Source: Entrophospora sp. SA101 (Eukaryota > Glomeromycota > Glomeromycetes > Entrophosporales > Entrophosporaceae). Taken from it: a stretch of DNA of 30,544 nt. The stretch covers positions 15,959 to 46,502 of the forward strand of contig CAUDNR010004274.1 in assembly GCA_958430865.1 (NCBI GenBank), given 5' to 3'. Of this stretch, positions 10,606 to 21,599 are shown one piece after another. Each line of letters starts with the position of its first letter. Positions within the stretch are counted from its first letter, which is position 1. Under the pieces are notes generated by a model. It had not been told where the DNA came from. It did not search any database and was given only the letters and a program-made list of their open reading frames with translations. The translations under genes and the position numbers were made by a program.

Positions 10606-10788
10606 TTAATAATAATCAGTATTTGTTTTATAATCAAAATTTGGTTAATTTGCATGTGAATTTAAAATACGCACAATTCCCAATAAAGCAAATCAATAAC
10701 GTATGTCAAATAAATTTTTCGTGGGAGTATATTTTTTAAATCATATTAAATATCAATTATCCCAAAATTCAAAATTATAATAAACAAA
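10606..10788. promoter_or_regulatory. Upstream region of the VIT/VWA gene (copy of an ancestral divergent promoter)
   Basis: This segment matches 8738-8832 in part: TTTTCGTGGGAGTATAT here against TTTTCCGTGGGAGTTTGT there, and CCCAAAATTCAAAAT near the start codon in both. The shared CGTGGGAGT block is the best candidate for a conserved promoter element of the former bidirectional promoter. No experimentally defined motif is recognised. Confidence 0.45.
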
Positions 10789-13700
10789 ATGCAATGTTAT
10801 GGTCTTATTTGTGTTTCTCCCGATTCTCAAGAAAAACCAATTCCTTTACAAAATGTTAAAGTTGAAGCAAATGGTTTGTATTCATAAATTAATATAATTA
10901 ATCAATTATTATAATTTTGCTAATAATATTCCTGTTTTTGATTTTAATAGTTGTTGATATGATTGCTGAAGGTAACGAAACTAATAAACAAGCAAATACT
11001 ATTGTCATTTATCATCATTTCTTATTAATTATTTTTTTTTTTACCTTTTTATTGTTTAGTTGTAATCTATCAAACATATAAAAATGTAGAAGATAAAAAC
11101 ATTGAAGCGTTGTATAAATTTCCAATTTATGAAGCTGCAGCAGTTTGTGATTTTGAAGCAGAAATTGATGGCAAATATAAAATTAAAGGTATTGTGAAAG
11201 AAGCAAAACAAGCTGCCTCTGATTACAAAGAAGCTGTTGAGGTAATAATCTATAATCTATATGTACATTAGTTAATAAACTAATTAATGACAATTATTAT
11301 TATCATTAATATTGTTATAGAAAGGGCATAGTGCTTATTTACTTGAAGAACAACTTTCAGATGTATTTCAATGTTCAATTGGGAATCTAAAAAGTAATCA
11401 GACAGTAGTCATCAAAATCACCTATGTCACTGAGCTTAAACATGACTCAGAGAATGAAAAAATACGATTTGTTTTACCAACTTGTATTGCAGAAAGATAT
11501 GGATCTTCTTCTTCAACAGCTAATGATGGTAAAAAACTTGCACCTGATGATGTAAAATATTCTGGGAAAGCAAATTATGAACTAGATTTAAAAGTTAATT
11601 GTAAAATGACCTCAACCATCCAATCAATTGAGTCTCCTTCTCATTTGATCTCTACTGAGTTGAATGTTGATGGCAATTCTAAAATTTCTAATGTTATTTT
11701 GGCTGAACATATTACTTATTTAGATAAGGATTTTGTTCTAGTTGTCAAGAGTGAAGATCTTGATAAGCCAAGGTAATTTTAATTAATTAATTAATTATGT
11801 TTATGTATATTATTATTATTATTATTATTATACAGTTTTAAGAAATATACTTCTATTTATTTATTAGAGCATTCCTTGAATATAATCCTAAAACAGAATC
11901 TAATTGTTTAATGTTGACATTAGTTCCAAAATTTTCTTTAAACCCAATTCAAACTGAAATAGTTTTTATAGTTGATAGGTAATTTAATCATTCGTTTCAT
12001 TTGATTGTTTTCTTCATGTCAAAATAATCGTTACTAAAGAAATTACATTAATAATATTATTAAATAGATCAGGATCAATGCAAGGCGAACCAATTAAAAA
12101 AGCAGGCCAAGCATTAGAACTATTTCTACGTTCACTACCAGAAGATTGTTACTTTAATGTGGTATCATTTGGTAGTAGTCATGATTCACTATTTCCAAAA
12201 TCTCAAGAATACTCTCAAGAAACATTGGATAGAGCCATCAACCTGGCAAAAAATTTAGATGCAAATTATGGTGGAACAGAAATTTACAATCCTATAAAAT
12301 GGGCATTTGATAATCAATTGAAAACTATGACCACCACTTTATTTTTATTGACAGATGGTGAAGTTTGGGGAGTTGATAAAATCATTGAATTGATTGATCA
12401 AAATGTTGAAGATAAAAACAATGATTTAAGAATTTTTACATTGGGTATTGGTGATAGTGTTTCACATAATTTAGTGGAATCAGTTGCTAGAGCTGGTAAT
12501 GGATATGCAGAATTTGTTACTAATAAAGAAAGAATGGATAAGAAAATTTTGGGAATGTTGAAAAATGCTGTAAAACCACCTATCAATGATTATAAAATTA
12601 AATGGACAACAAGTTATGACAAACAAGATGAAGATGAAGATAAATTCTTTAATTATTTGTTTCAAGTAGAGGGAGCCGAAGAAGAAAAAAAGAGAGAGAA
12701 GGAAAAGAAAGAAGAGGAAAAGAAAGATAAACCTGTAATTAGTTTTTTTAGTAATGAACCACAACCAACATCCACAACAACAAAAAAAGCAGAAAAACCT
12801 AAAAAAGATGTTGAAAAATTATTGGAATGCATTAAATTACAACAAGCACCTTATAAAATACCAGAAATTTACCCAGGTGTTAGGTTCATAGTTTATTGTA
12901 TTTTATCAAAAGATGTTCAACCATCTAATGAAATTATCTTGACAGCTAAATCCTCAGATGGACCAATGAAACTGAATATACCAATAGATCATGTAACCTT
13001 GACTGGATCAAAAATCCATACACTGGCTGCCAGGAAACTTATACAAGATTTGGAAGAAAACAGATCATTTATTCATAAACATCTTAAATCTAAAGATAAA
13101 ACTATTCCTGATTATATATTTAAAGATTATATTATTAACTTGGGAATAAAATATAATCTAATGTCAAAATATACAAGGTAAGCAACAAATAATAATATCA
13201 AGCAATAATAATTTTTCTTGTAAATTAATAATAATATTATTAATGATAATCTTTTATTATTATTATTATTATTATTAGTTTTGTTGCAATTGATGAACAA
13301 TCAAAAGAATCAATATCTCAAAAACAACCAGAAGTTAGACATGTTCCAAATAAACAATTATCAAAAATGTTTAAAATTGGTTCAATATCTACCTGTTCCT
13401 CAACAATTGGTAGTGCCTTTGGTGGTGCCTTTTCTGTTACTGGTATTTATTTATTTGCTTACATATCAAAAATGATTTTAAAAGATATTGTCTATCTATA
13501 TTGAGATTAATAATAATTAACATATTATTTATTATATTAAAAAAATGTTGTGTAGAAAGTAGACCAATGCTCATGATGAAGATGAGTAATAGTAATGATC
13601 TTTATTTTGATGATGATGATGGTGATGATCAAAATCAAAATCAAAGAGAAAAGGAGGAAGAAGTAAATGAACATAAAAAACCAAAAATTGAAATACTCTT

Positions 13701-14031
13701 AAAATTTTTGTCATTACAATCATTTGATGGTAAATTTCAACCTAAAAATGAATTTTTTGAATTTTTTGGAAAAAATTCATTGGATGAATTTAACTTTGAA
13801 AATAATTTTGAGAATAAAGATAATGAGCAGCAAAAAGAGAAATTATGTACTATTATTGGATTGATTTATTTAGAAGTAGTAATGATGAAGGATTTTAAAG
13901 ATGAATGTGATATTTGTTATGAAAAATCTAAAACAGCATTAACAACTAAATTTAAAGATTATAATGAAGAGAATGTTATGGGTATTATGGATAGTGTTAG
14001 GAAGTGGATGAATGATTGGATTAAAGAATAA
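10789..14031 (+). CDS. VIT and von Willebrand factor A domain protein (VWA5-like)
   Basis: An 866-residue protein of the VIT+VWA type (as in VWA5A and inter-alpha-trypsin-inhibitor-like proteins); in fungi the role is not settled. Exons: 10789-10873, 10951-10971 (only 21 nt), 11060-11241, 11321-11772, 11868-11978, 12068-13177, 13279-13442, 13556-14031; all GT-AG and in frame. The VIT domain covers about residues 1-135 (YKFPIYEAAAVCDFEAEIDG, QTVVIKITYVTEL). VWA begins near 275 with a complete MIDAS: D283-x-S285-x-S287 (DRSGSM), T354 (YGGTE) and D380 (LLTDGE). A K/E-rich stretch (residues about 490-505) splits the later part. The C-terminal region, with FDDDDGDD and a helical domain ending WMNDWIKE, resembles the alpha-helical tail of fungal VIT/VWA proteins. 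No signal peptide is seen, so it is likely cytosolic. A truncated copy lies upstream at 8833-9243. Confidence 0.94.
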
Positions 14032-14303
14032 AAATCGTGTATATAATATTAAAGTATATATAAATATCACAAAATAAATTTTGATTTCCCTCTAACAAAG
14101 TATTTTGGAAAATAATATAATTAAAGCTCCGAATGGTTTGGATTTTTGGTGTTTACATTTGACCCCAAAATTTAAATTCATTAGCTACGCAAAACTATAC
14201 ATGATAACTTCATAAAAAATTATAATAACTTGTAACTTGGTTTTGGAAAATGTGTCGCGAAGTAGAGATGCTGGAAGGATCCTGTTTATAAAATACATAC
14301 ATA
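14032..14303. other. 3' flank of the VIT/VWA gene
   Basis: An AAAATAAATTTTG stretch near 14071 could be the polyadenylation region of the VIT/VWA gene. The rest shows no coding signal. Confidence 0.45.
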
Positions 14304-15206
14304 CAGTACCTGGACAAAAGTTTCGGAACATTTTCTTTTGTTAATTGCGCAAAAATATACATATAAACATATATGAAATTTATATCATTTGCAGTTTAGG
14401 TTCTTGCGAATATCTATGCAAAATCCCATGCATCTTAGATTCTGTAGAACTAGAAAAAATGAAATTCGATTAAATTTTGGCAATCAAAAATTTAACATGT
14501 TGTTTTAGAAATTGTCCAAGAGCCTACATAGTAATATGTTTTGAAATTTTGTATATGAAAACTCAAGTTTGGTGATTCTGAAAAAATAATATTTTTTAAG
14601 ATCTTTTTTTTTAAAAAAATCTTAAAGTTTTCAAAATTTTAAATTTCAAAAAAAAAAAAGTCTAATTTAACTGAAGCTCAACGCGGACAAATAGTTTGTC
14701 TTTATAAAAGTGGAGCCTCATATAGAAGTATTTCTAAAATACTTGGCTTTCTTACCACAATAGTATGTCTATTAGAAGTCGTCCTAACAATCTAACAAAT
14801 CTTAAAGAACTTGAACTTGAGGCTGCTTTAAAAGAGGAATGGAATAAAATTCCTCGAAATGTTTCAATGAATTTGATTGAAAGAATGCCTAGAAGAATTC
14901 AGGCTTGTATAAAGAGCAAAGGATACCCAACTAAATATTAAAAGTAGTTAAAATTTTAAATTAAAATTATTGCATAGAATTTGAGTAATAAAATAAAAAA
15001 TTTCGCAGAAATTTAGTGATTTTTAAAGAAAAATTTTTAATCGAATTTCATTTTTATATATTTATTCGAGTTCTACAGAACCTAGATGCATGGGATTTTG
15101 TATAGATATTCACAAGAACCTAAACCGCAAATGATATAAATTTCATACATATTTATTATGTATATTTTTGCATAATTAACAAAAGCAAGTGTTCCGAAAC
15201 TTTTGT
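14304..15206. mobile_element. Tc1/mariner-type element, internally deleted
   Basis: Long imperfect terminal inverted repeats of about 190 bp flank the element. The left begins CAGTACCTGGACAAAAG and continues TTTCGGAACA; the right contains the reverse (TGTTCCGAAACTTTTGT), and both carry the TGCATGGGATTTTG-type block. The left end follows TA, the expected target; the last dozen bases of the right end are lost or diverged. Between the repeats, 14661-14939 keeps two pieces of transposase on the plus strand: an N-terminal helix-turn-helix (LTEAQRGQIVCLYKSGASYR, then SISKILGF) and, in another frame, a C-terminal end (EEWNKIPRNVS, MPRRIQACIKSKGYPTKY). The DDE catalytic core is missing, so it is non-autonomous. 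Confidence 0.87.
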
Positions 15207-16735
15207 AATTAATTTTTATATCACGGTAGCAAAGGATGCTACAAAAATTTGTATTCAATGAATTATTCGCTTTATTTGTTCTATCAGTTTATTTGTTTTA
15301 TTTTAATTACTTGTTTAATATATATAATTATTCTTTAAGTTAAATCACCATCAATGATAAATTTCAGTTTTTCACTGGCTAAAGGATAAAAACCTTACAC
15401 AATGATTAATTCAATTGTTTCTATAAGAATAAATTTAAATTTTTGGTTATAAACAGCATAAGTTTAGGGTTATTCGGTAGCTGGTTCTTTAGTTTGATAG
15501 CCATTCCAACTAATGTTGTGTTATTTGGCGAAAATTTACCAGGTTCACTACCATTCCCTATAAAAAATAACGAAAATAAAAGCCCCTGACTAAGATCAAA
15601 AATCCCAACTTGAGGAAATTAAAAATCATTTAATTCCATTATTACAACAAGCTCACAACTGAGAACGCAATGCGAGCTTATTGTTTTCGTGTTACAAATC
15701 ACACGCACCATGTTACGCGAGAACAAAATTCATTGGGTTTGGGGTTGCATCTTCTTTGTCGCAAAGAGCCAAAAAATGACATCACTTGGGCCAAGACACA
15801 GTAATCTGTTTTGTAAATCCAAAACATATAAATAGGACAGCCGTTTTTTGAAAAACTTGAGTATTTTCATAATCTTAATCTTTATTGTCATCCTCAAAAA
15901 ATGATGATTCATTGTTGTTTGCTACTTGTTGCTATAATAATAATGCTTCTCATATTACAAATGTAACCAATCAAATCAAATTAACGAATTTTATCTCTTT
16001 TTTTTTAAAAAAAATGTTTCCTTCTGAATAAATAAACAATAAAAGAGAGAGGTCATATCACGAATGGTGAATACACCCAACAAGAGTTCCATTCTCTCAC
16101 TCGCTGAACTTCAATAACACATTTAAGCAAGTCACATGGGCTCACCATTGCATGACTTACCCCGAGACAAGTACTAGTAATGGAAAAGGAGCCTCATATT
16201 TCAAGTTTCTTAATCCTTAATGAGCATGAAGTAAGGTGAAATGAAGGGAGTGAACAATGCAGAATATGAATAGAAAAAACTCTGTTTTTAAAACTTGATT
16301 TTTTGGGAAGTATTTTTTTTTCATGTGATAAACATTTATAATAATAATTTTGTTTATTTTACATTTTAAGAAAAGCATTGTTATTGATTCTGATTAGTTA
16401 GCATTAGTAAGTATTTAATTTAAAAATCAATTGAATCAATTGTTATTATTGCTGACACTAAAAATGTTTTTTTTGGTGGCGGAGCACCTTTCTTATATTT
16501 GTTGTGTTTAATATTTAGTGCAGTTCTTAATAAGTTTTATTTTCTAGAAAAGAAAAAATTTTTATTGTAATGATTAGATGATATATGTATATAAAATAGT
16601 TGTAGGCTAATACTAAATACCATTTAACAAATAAATAATAATTTCCAACTACAAATAATAAATATATTGCATTGTATATAACTAAATGAATAATTATAAT
16701 ATATAATAAATAAAAAAAAATTACATAAAATAATT
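15207..16735. other. Gene-poor region with a small decayed gene fragment
   Basis: About 15340-15545 carries a minus-strand fragment related to 20325-20420. It reads HNISWNGYQTKEPATE then stop, and further along YPLASEKLKFIIDGDLT then stop. The two blocks are in different frames, so the copy is broken. The remaining sequence, including 16040-16260, which is somewhat less AT-rich, shows no gene I recognise. The last part is the 3' flank of the F-box gene. Confidence 0.5.
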
Positions 16736-18205
16736 TTAAATATTTAAAAATCCTAAATCTTGATATTTTTTTAACAATGCATAATCATTACAATAACAAA
16801 ATTTCATTGTTACAGGTTTGGGTCCTCTCCAATTTTTCATTAGAATAGCTAGTGAATGGTCACCATTATCAGAAAAAACTCCTCGAGTAAAAATTATTGA
16901 CCCTAATTTTTTTGGTAGTGTTTGATTTAATACTGTTATTATTTTATCACCAGAGTAAGAACCAGTATTAAAATTAATTCTTTTTAACTTTGTGCAACTA
17001 TTTAGTACTTCCACTAATTCCTGGTCTAATTCATCATCATAAAATATAGATAAATCTTCTAAATTTTCACAATGTTGTGCAATTGATTGAAACAGTCTCC
17101 TTGCAACTTTGATATATTTTTCGTTACAAAATTTATTACTATTAATATACAGACATTTAAGAGTTCCTCCATTGGTATTAATAAAATTACGCAAGGCTGG
17201 CACAGATGATTGACATATATTATGTAACCTCACAGATTCAATATATGGCAGTGAAGTATTTTTCAAATTTTTTAGTCCATTATCAACAGTTGATAATGAT
17301 AAAGCTTTTAAATTTTTAAATGATGTTATTAATGAATTGTCTGAATTTTTTCTTTTGCTAGTAGATTCATAAAGGGTTATTGATTGTGAATGTGTTAATA
17401 TTGCTTCTTTCAATTCATCTGGTAAAGTATTTTCTCTTGATAAATTACATGTTTCAATTACTAAATATTTAATTTGCTTTTGTGCCTTAATTAGCTGTGC
17501 TAAACTATGAGCATTTTTACCATTACCATAAGATATTTTTAATGATTGAATATTTTTACAAATCTTTGTTAATTCATCAAACAACTCACCACTCGAAACA
17601 AAATTATCACAATGTAATTCATAAAGATTCTGAAAGATATTACCAAATCTATGATGATTAATTAACAAATTATGATTTATATATCTAGGACTAAGCTCTC
17701 TAATACCTGCTGAATGATCTAAAATAAATTTTATTAATCTATTTTCTAAAATTTGTGCAGAGGTTAATCTATTTTGTAAATTTTGTGCAGAGGCTAAGCT
17801 ATTTTGTAAATTTTGTAATCTTTGTGCAAAGGTTAATCTATTTTGTGCAGAGAATAGTTCAAAAAAATTAAAGTTTCTTTTTATCAGACATCCAAAATTA
17901 ACATAATTGGACAAAACAATTCTAGCACAAAATCTAGCATAATTATATAATGGTGGTTTTTCCAATAGTTCAAAATTTAATTCAATGTCATTTATAGTCA
18001 AGAAATCCTTATCTTCTTTCAATAAACAATTAATTATAATTTTGATTTTGATGTTGTTTCCAACCAATGAATTTCTCCATAAAGTTGGAATATTAATATT
18101 GCGCCATTGTTTGTTGACAAGAATACAAGAATATAATGTTTTATAGTCATCATCTTCAATGTATTTGAATGTTTCAATTAGGAGTTCGGGTGGAAAATTA
18201 AGCAT
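16736..18205 (-). CDS. F-box / leucine-rich-repeat-like protein
   Basis: A single-exon gene for a 489-residue protein. The N-terminus, residues about 2-45 (FPPELLIETFKYIEDDD, LVNKQWRNINIPTLWRN), is an F-box that would bind Skp1 in an SCF ubiquitin ligase. The remainder has irregular leucine-rich repeats with motifs such as NLYELHCDNF, IQSLKISYGNG, LKALSLS and LEDLSIFYDD, presumably the substrate-binding part. Length and layout fit the large F-box expansions known in arbuscular mycorrhizal fungi. Residues about 119-157 are an insertion of short repeats (SAQNRL, LQNLQN, SAQILENRL). The start at 18205 precedes the F-box directly and is preceded by an A-rich leader. The substrate is unknown. Confidence 0.87.
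   Translation of the reverse strand: MLNFPPELLIETFKYIEDDDYKTLYSCILVNKQWRNINIPTLWRNSLVGNNIKIKIIINCLLKEDKDFLTINDIELNFELLEKPPLYNYARFCARIVLSNYVNFGCLIKRNFNFFELFSAQNRLTFAQRLQNLQNSLASAQNLQNRLTSAQILENRLIKFILDHSAGIRELSPRYINHNLLINHHRFGNIFQNLYELHCDNFVSSGELFDELTKICKNIQSLKISYGNGKNAHSLAQLIKAQKQIKYLVIETCNLSRENTLPDELKEAILTHSQSITLYESTSKRKNSDNSLITSFKNLKALSLSTVDNGLKNLKNTSLPYIESVRLHNICQSSVPALRNFINTNGGTLKCLYINSNKFCNEKYIKVARRLFQSIAQHCENLEDLSIFYDDELDQELVEVLNSCTKLKRINFNTGSYSGDKIITVLNQTLPKKLGSIIFTRGVFSDNGDHSLAILMKNWRGPKPVTMKFCYCNDYALLKKYQDLGFLNI
17735..17851 (-). repeat. Coding minisatellite in the F-box gene
   Basis: Units of roughly TTAATCTATTTTGTGCAGAG and TTTTGTAAATTTTGTGCAG (plus strand) recur four to five times, with lengths that stay in frame. 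They encode the repeated (S)AQN(L/R)-type peptide between the F-box and the LRR-like region. Confidence 0.8.
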
Positions 18206-21191
18206 TTTTTTTTAGGTAGAAAATGGTTTATTTGTTGTACAATAATAATAAATGATTATTTTAAAAAGGATTTTACTGTTTCACAAAAATCAAAGAATTG
18301 TATAAACACCAAAGATTCAATGTTTAAATAGCATAGCAAATGAAAATATTTATTGTATTTGCTCACTCTGGCATTTTCTATCAAAAAATACTTTTATTAA
18401 TTCCAAAGTTTTTCTTTCATATCAACTATTACATATTATGGTAAAAAAAATTATCAATCTCCCTAAGCATATGAAATTATTGATTATTATTACAAATATT
18501 TTTTCTTATCATTTTTAACATTTGAGATGTGTATGTATATTGTGTGCACATTACATGTATAAATAAAAAAAAAGTCATTAGTCTACTTTTTGTTGACATT
18601 TTTTCATTGTTGGTACTGGTCTCCTCAACACTAACAGTTAATTGTTCAGGAAAAGATGCTTTCATTATTTTTTTTAATTAATTGGCTTTCAGATGATGGT
18701 GTAATAGGGAGATCATATATTAGCAAGTTAAAGAAACATTCAAAATTGTATGTTGGATGATGGCAACCTTAAAAAAATAAATATTATTAATATATAATTT
18801 TAACATGGAAAATTAAAGATAAAATTTCTTTGTGTTTATTTTATCACATTATATTGCAAGTCTGCCTACAGTCAAAGAAATTTTATTTTTTTATAATATT
18901 TTAGAACTTTCATAATTGAACACTTTTGAACCACTGACACCTAATTTATTTTTTCAAGAAGCCTTGTTATCATATTTAAAATACATTTGGATTAGGCGAT
19001 GAGATACAAAAATAATAAAAAAATATGTATGTATCAACAAAGTTATTAATAAATTCTAAATTAATAAAGCAAGTCCCACATCTATCAATAATTTGATTGT
19101 ATTCAATATAATATTAAGATAATATCTCAAAATTCAAGGTAATTTTTAATCAGTGTACGAATTAAATTCTTTTATTTTGTAAACAGGACTCTGAAAATAT
19201 TCCGGATCAAAATTGAAAATAAGGATAGGAAAGATTTAACTAAAAAAATTCCAATTAAGTAAAAATTAAAAAAAATAAACACAACAAGTTTCTATTTTAT
19301 TTTTTTTTGCAAAATATCCCCCGTCACATGTCACATTTCATGAAACAAATCTTTAATTGATGCAAAGTGAGATTCAATAATTAATGTTGAGGATGAATAT
19401 TAAATCATTACTAGAAACAGAAAATTTCCTAAGAAGAAAAAAGGCATCAAATTATTTATTTATGTTTGATTTTAGTCAGGACTTTAACTTTACCTTCACC
19501 AAGTTTTTTTTTTACTTGCATCAAGGTTTTTTTTACTTTAGTTGAGGGTTTTTTACTTTTGTCAAGACGCAACTTGGTCTTTAATCAACGACTAAAGTCA
19601 AAAATTTCATCATGCACAATAGAAATTTTGAAAAAGTTATCTATATTTCGAAGAGTTTATTGTAGTTTTAGAAATACAAAACGGGTATGGTTTTTAACTA
19701 AAATATTCCGCGTGAAGGGTTACATGTAGAGATGGTATTATCTCAAGAATTTCTTTTCACATCATGGTCCATTATTCATAGCATCATTAATCTTGACGAA
19801 AGTAAAAAGCAATTGAGATATTTTTAGGTGACAAATTTTCATAAAGCTTTCAATATTTTCAATTTTAATGATTTTAATCACTCGTAACTTTTATACTATC
19901 CCGGAAATTTCGTCAGCATGCATTAATTATTAAATTTAAAGTACTCATTTTACTGCAAATTCTTTGGTTGTTTGAAATACATATAAAATTACTGGTGTAT
20001 TTACTTCTGACAAAATTAACAATTGTTTTTCTTTCATATTTCCAACTTCTCTGGTAAAAAATATAAAATAAAAAGCTTAAGATTAAATTTCCCAAATATT
20101 CAAAATCAAAAGCTTTTATAAGTCAATTCATACATGAAAAAGTGCTCAGCTATATGTGTGGATAAAAGGCAAATACATTAACATTGTAACTGAAATCAAT
20201 TTTATTACTCTTCTAAAAGCTATTTTCCGTTTCTACTACATAATCGAATCTGCATTTTATTTTATTTAATAATATAGAATCGCTCTTTAAATTAAAATCT
20301 ATATCACCTCAAAGATACAATTATTTCAGTTTTACACTAAAGGATAAAGACCCTTCTCAGCGATCAATTCAATAGCTGGTTCTTTAGTTTGATTACCATC
20401 CCAATTAATGTTGTATAGGAGGAATAAATTTATATATAAGAGTTTATCCTATACTTATTTTTTGTCTTCTTTTCCTAATTATAAATCCAAAAGCGGATCC
20501 TACACAAGTACAAGTCTGTTCACAGAAAGAATATATAGAGCTTTATCTCATTATCTTTTTGTCTAACTTATCAAAACTAGAATTGTGACTATTGGAAGAA
20601 AGTTGATTAAAGTCTAAACCGTAATTATTTCATTGAACCAGTAGACCAAATTTACTTGTGAACTTTTTCTATTTCTCATAAATAACCAATCATCACAACT
20701 CTCAGGATGGTTTTTGAGTAAACTCACTGCAAAAGTCAGTATCGTTGTCAACAATCTTAAATGATACATAAGGACAAACATGGTCATTATAACCCCTCCC
20801 CGAGGATCAGACACAAAAATATATATGTAATTTTAATTTCTTTGTTACTGCGAAACAGGAGCTGGTTTCAACATCAGAAAAATTAAGAGAACCGCGTAAA
20901 GATGATTTACAATTTGCTTATTTTATTGATATTAAAAAAAATAAAACTTTCAGGTATTATTATCATCAAAAGAAAATCTACAAGTCATGACGAAAAATTG
21001 AGTAAATGGCATAACCCACTAAAATAACAATGATAATGTTGAGAAAATCAATAATAATATCAACAATGAAACAAAAATTTTTAATTCATAACTCATACGG
21101 TTCTGATTCAGTCAACAACAATTCCAGGATCTTCAAAAACAGTTTTTGGATGAATTAATTGTACTAGGATTGGTTTTCAAGCCACTAGCCA
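18206..21191. other. Gene-poor intergenic region
   Basis: No complete gene is supported. Three weak signals are noted. On the minus strand, 18665 down to about 18570 starts MKASFPEQLTVSVEETSTNN, which looks more like coding sequence than its surroundings, but it soon runs into AT-rich sequence. At 20325-20420 (minus) a fragment reads NINWDGNQTKEPAIELIAEK then GLYPLV and a stop; it is related to the fragment near 15400. At 20853-20955 (plus) an open stretch KQELVSTSEKLREPRKDD ends at a plausible donor (AG|GTATTA) and may be a stray exon. Confidence 0.5.
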
Positions 21192-21355
21192 CAGTGTTGT
21201 GACCCAAAACTCTGAGTTTAGGGAAAACCCGAAACAGAAACTAACAGAAACAAGTTTAGCTTAGTAGTTTATGTTTAGGTTTAGTTTTCTGCTTAGTGTA
21301 AGTTCATTTTCCGAAACGTTTCGGGAAGCCAAAAGAGTTTCTGGTCACAACACTG
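21192..21355. mobile_element. hAT-like MITE
   Basis: A 164-bp element with terminal inverted repeats: CAGTGTTGTGACC at the left and GGTCACAACACTG at the right are a perfect 13-bp pair, and the similarity runs on (CAAAACTCT against AGAGTTTCT). CAGTG termini are typical of the hAT superfamily, which makes 8-bp target duplications. The flanks (ACTAGCCA left, CAGCCATG right) share only AGCCA with an offset, so a clean duplication is not seen. Confidence 0.7.
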
Positions 21356-21599
21356 CAGCCATGTGCCTGTCCCGCCTGGAAGGCCAAAGAGCTAACAGTT
21401 TTTTATTCCGAATTTTTGGCCACACTCGAAGGTGGTGAATTTTGCATTTTAGTCGTCATTTTGGTTCGATTTTTGGTACCAAATTTATTTACATATCAGA
21501 AAACGCCTGTAGAGGCTATAGATTTCTTAACTATCTAACTAACTTTTAGCCGTTTTTATTGCCTCCAAAGCTTAAAAAACTATGCAATCCAAAAATCTA

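Noticed and set aside
12398..12764. Two overlapping minus-strand open frames with Phe/Leu-rich peptide
   Set aside because: They lie wholly inside the large VIT/VWA exon and reflect its AAA/GAA-rich codons on the opposite strand.
13501..13555. Upstream start for the last VIT/VWA exon as a separate gene
   Set aside because: This stretch is intron 7; the frame continues from exon 7 through the acceptor at 13555, and there is no ATG at the proposed start.
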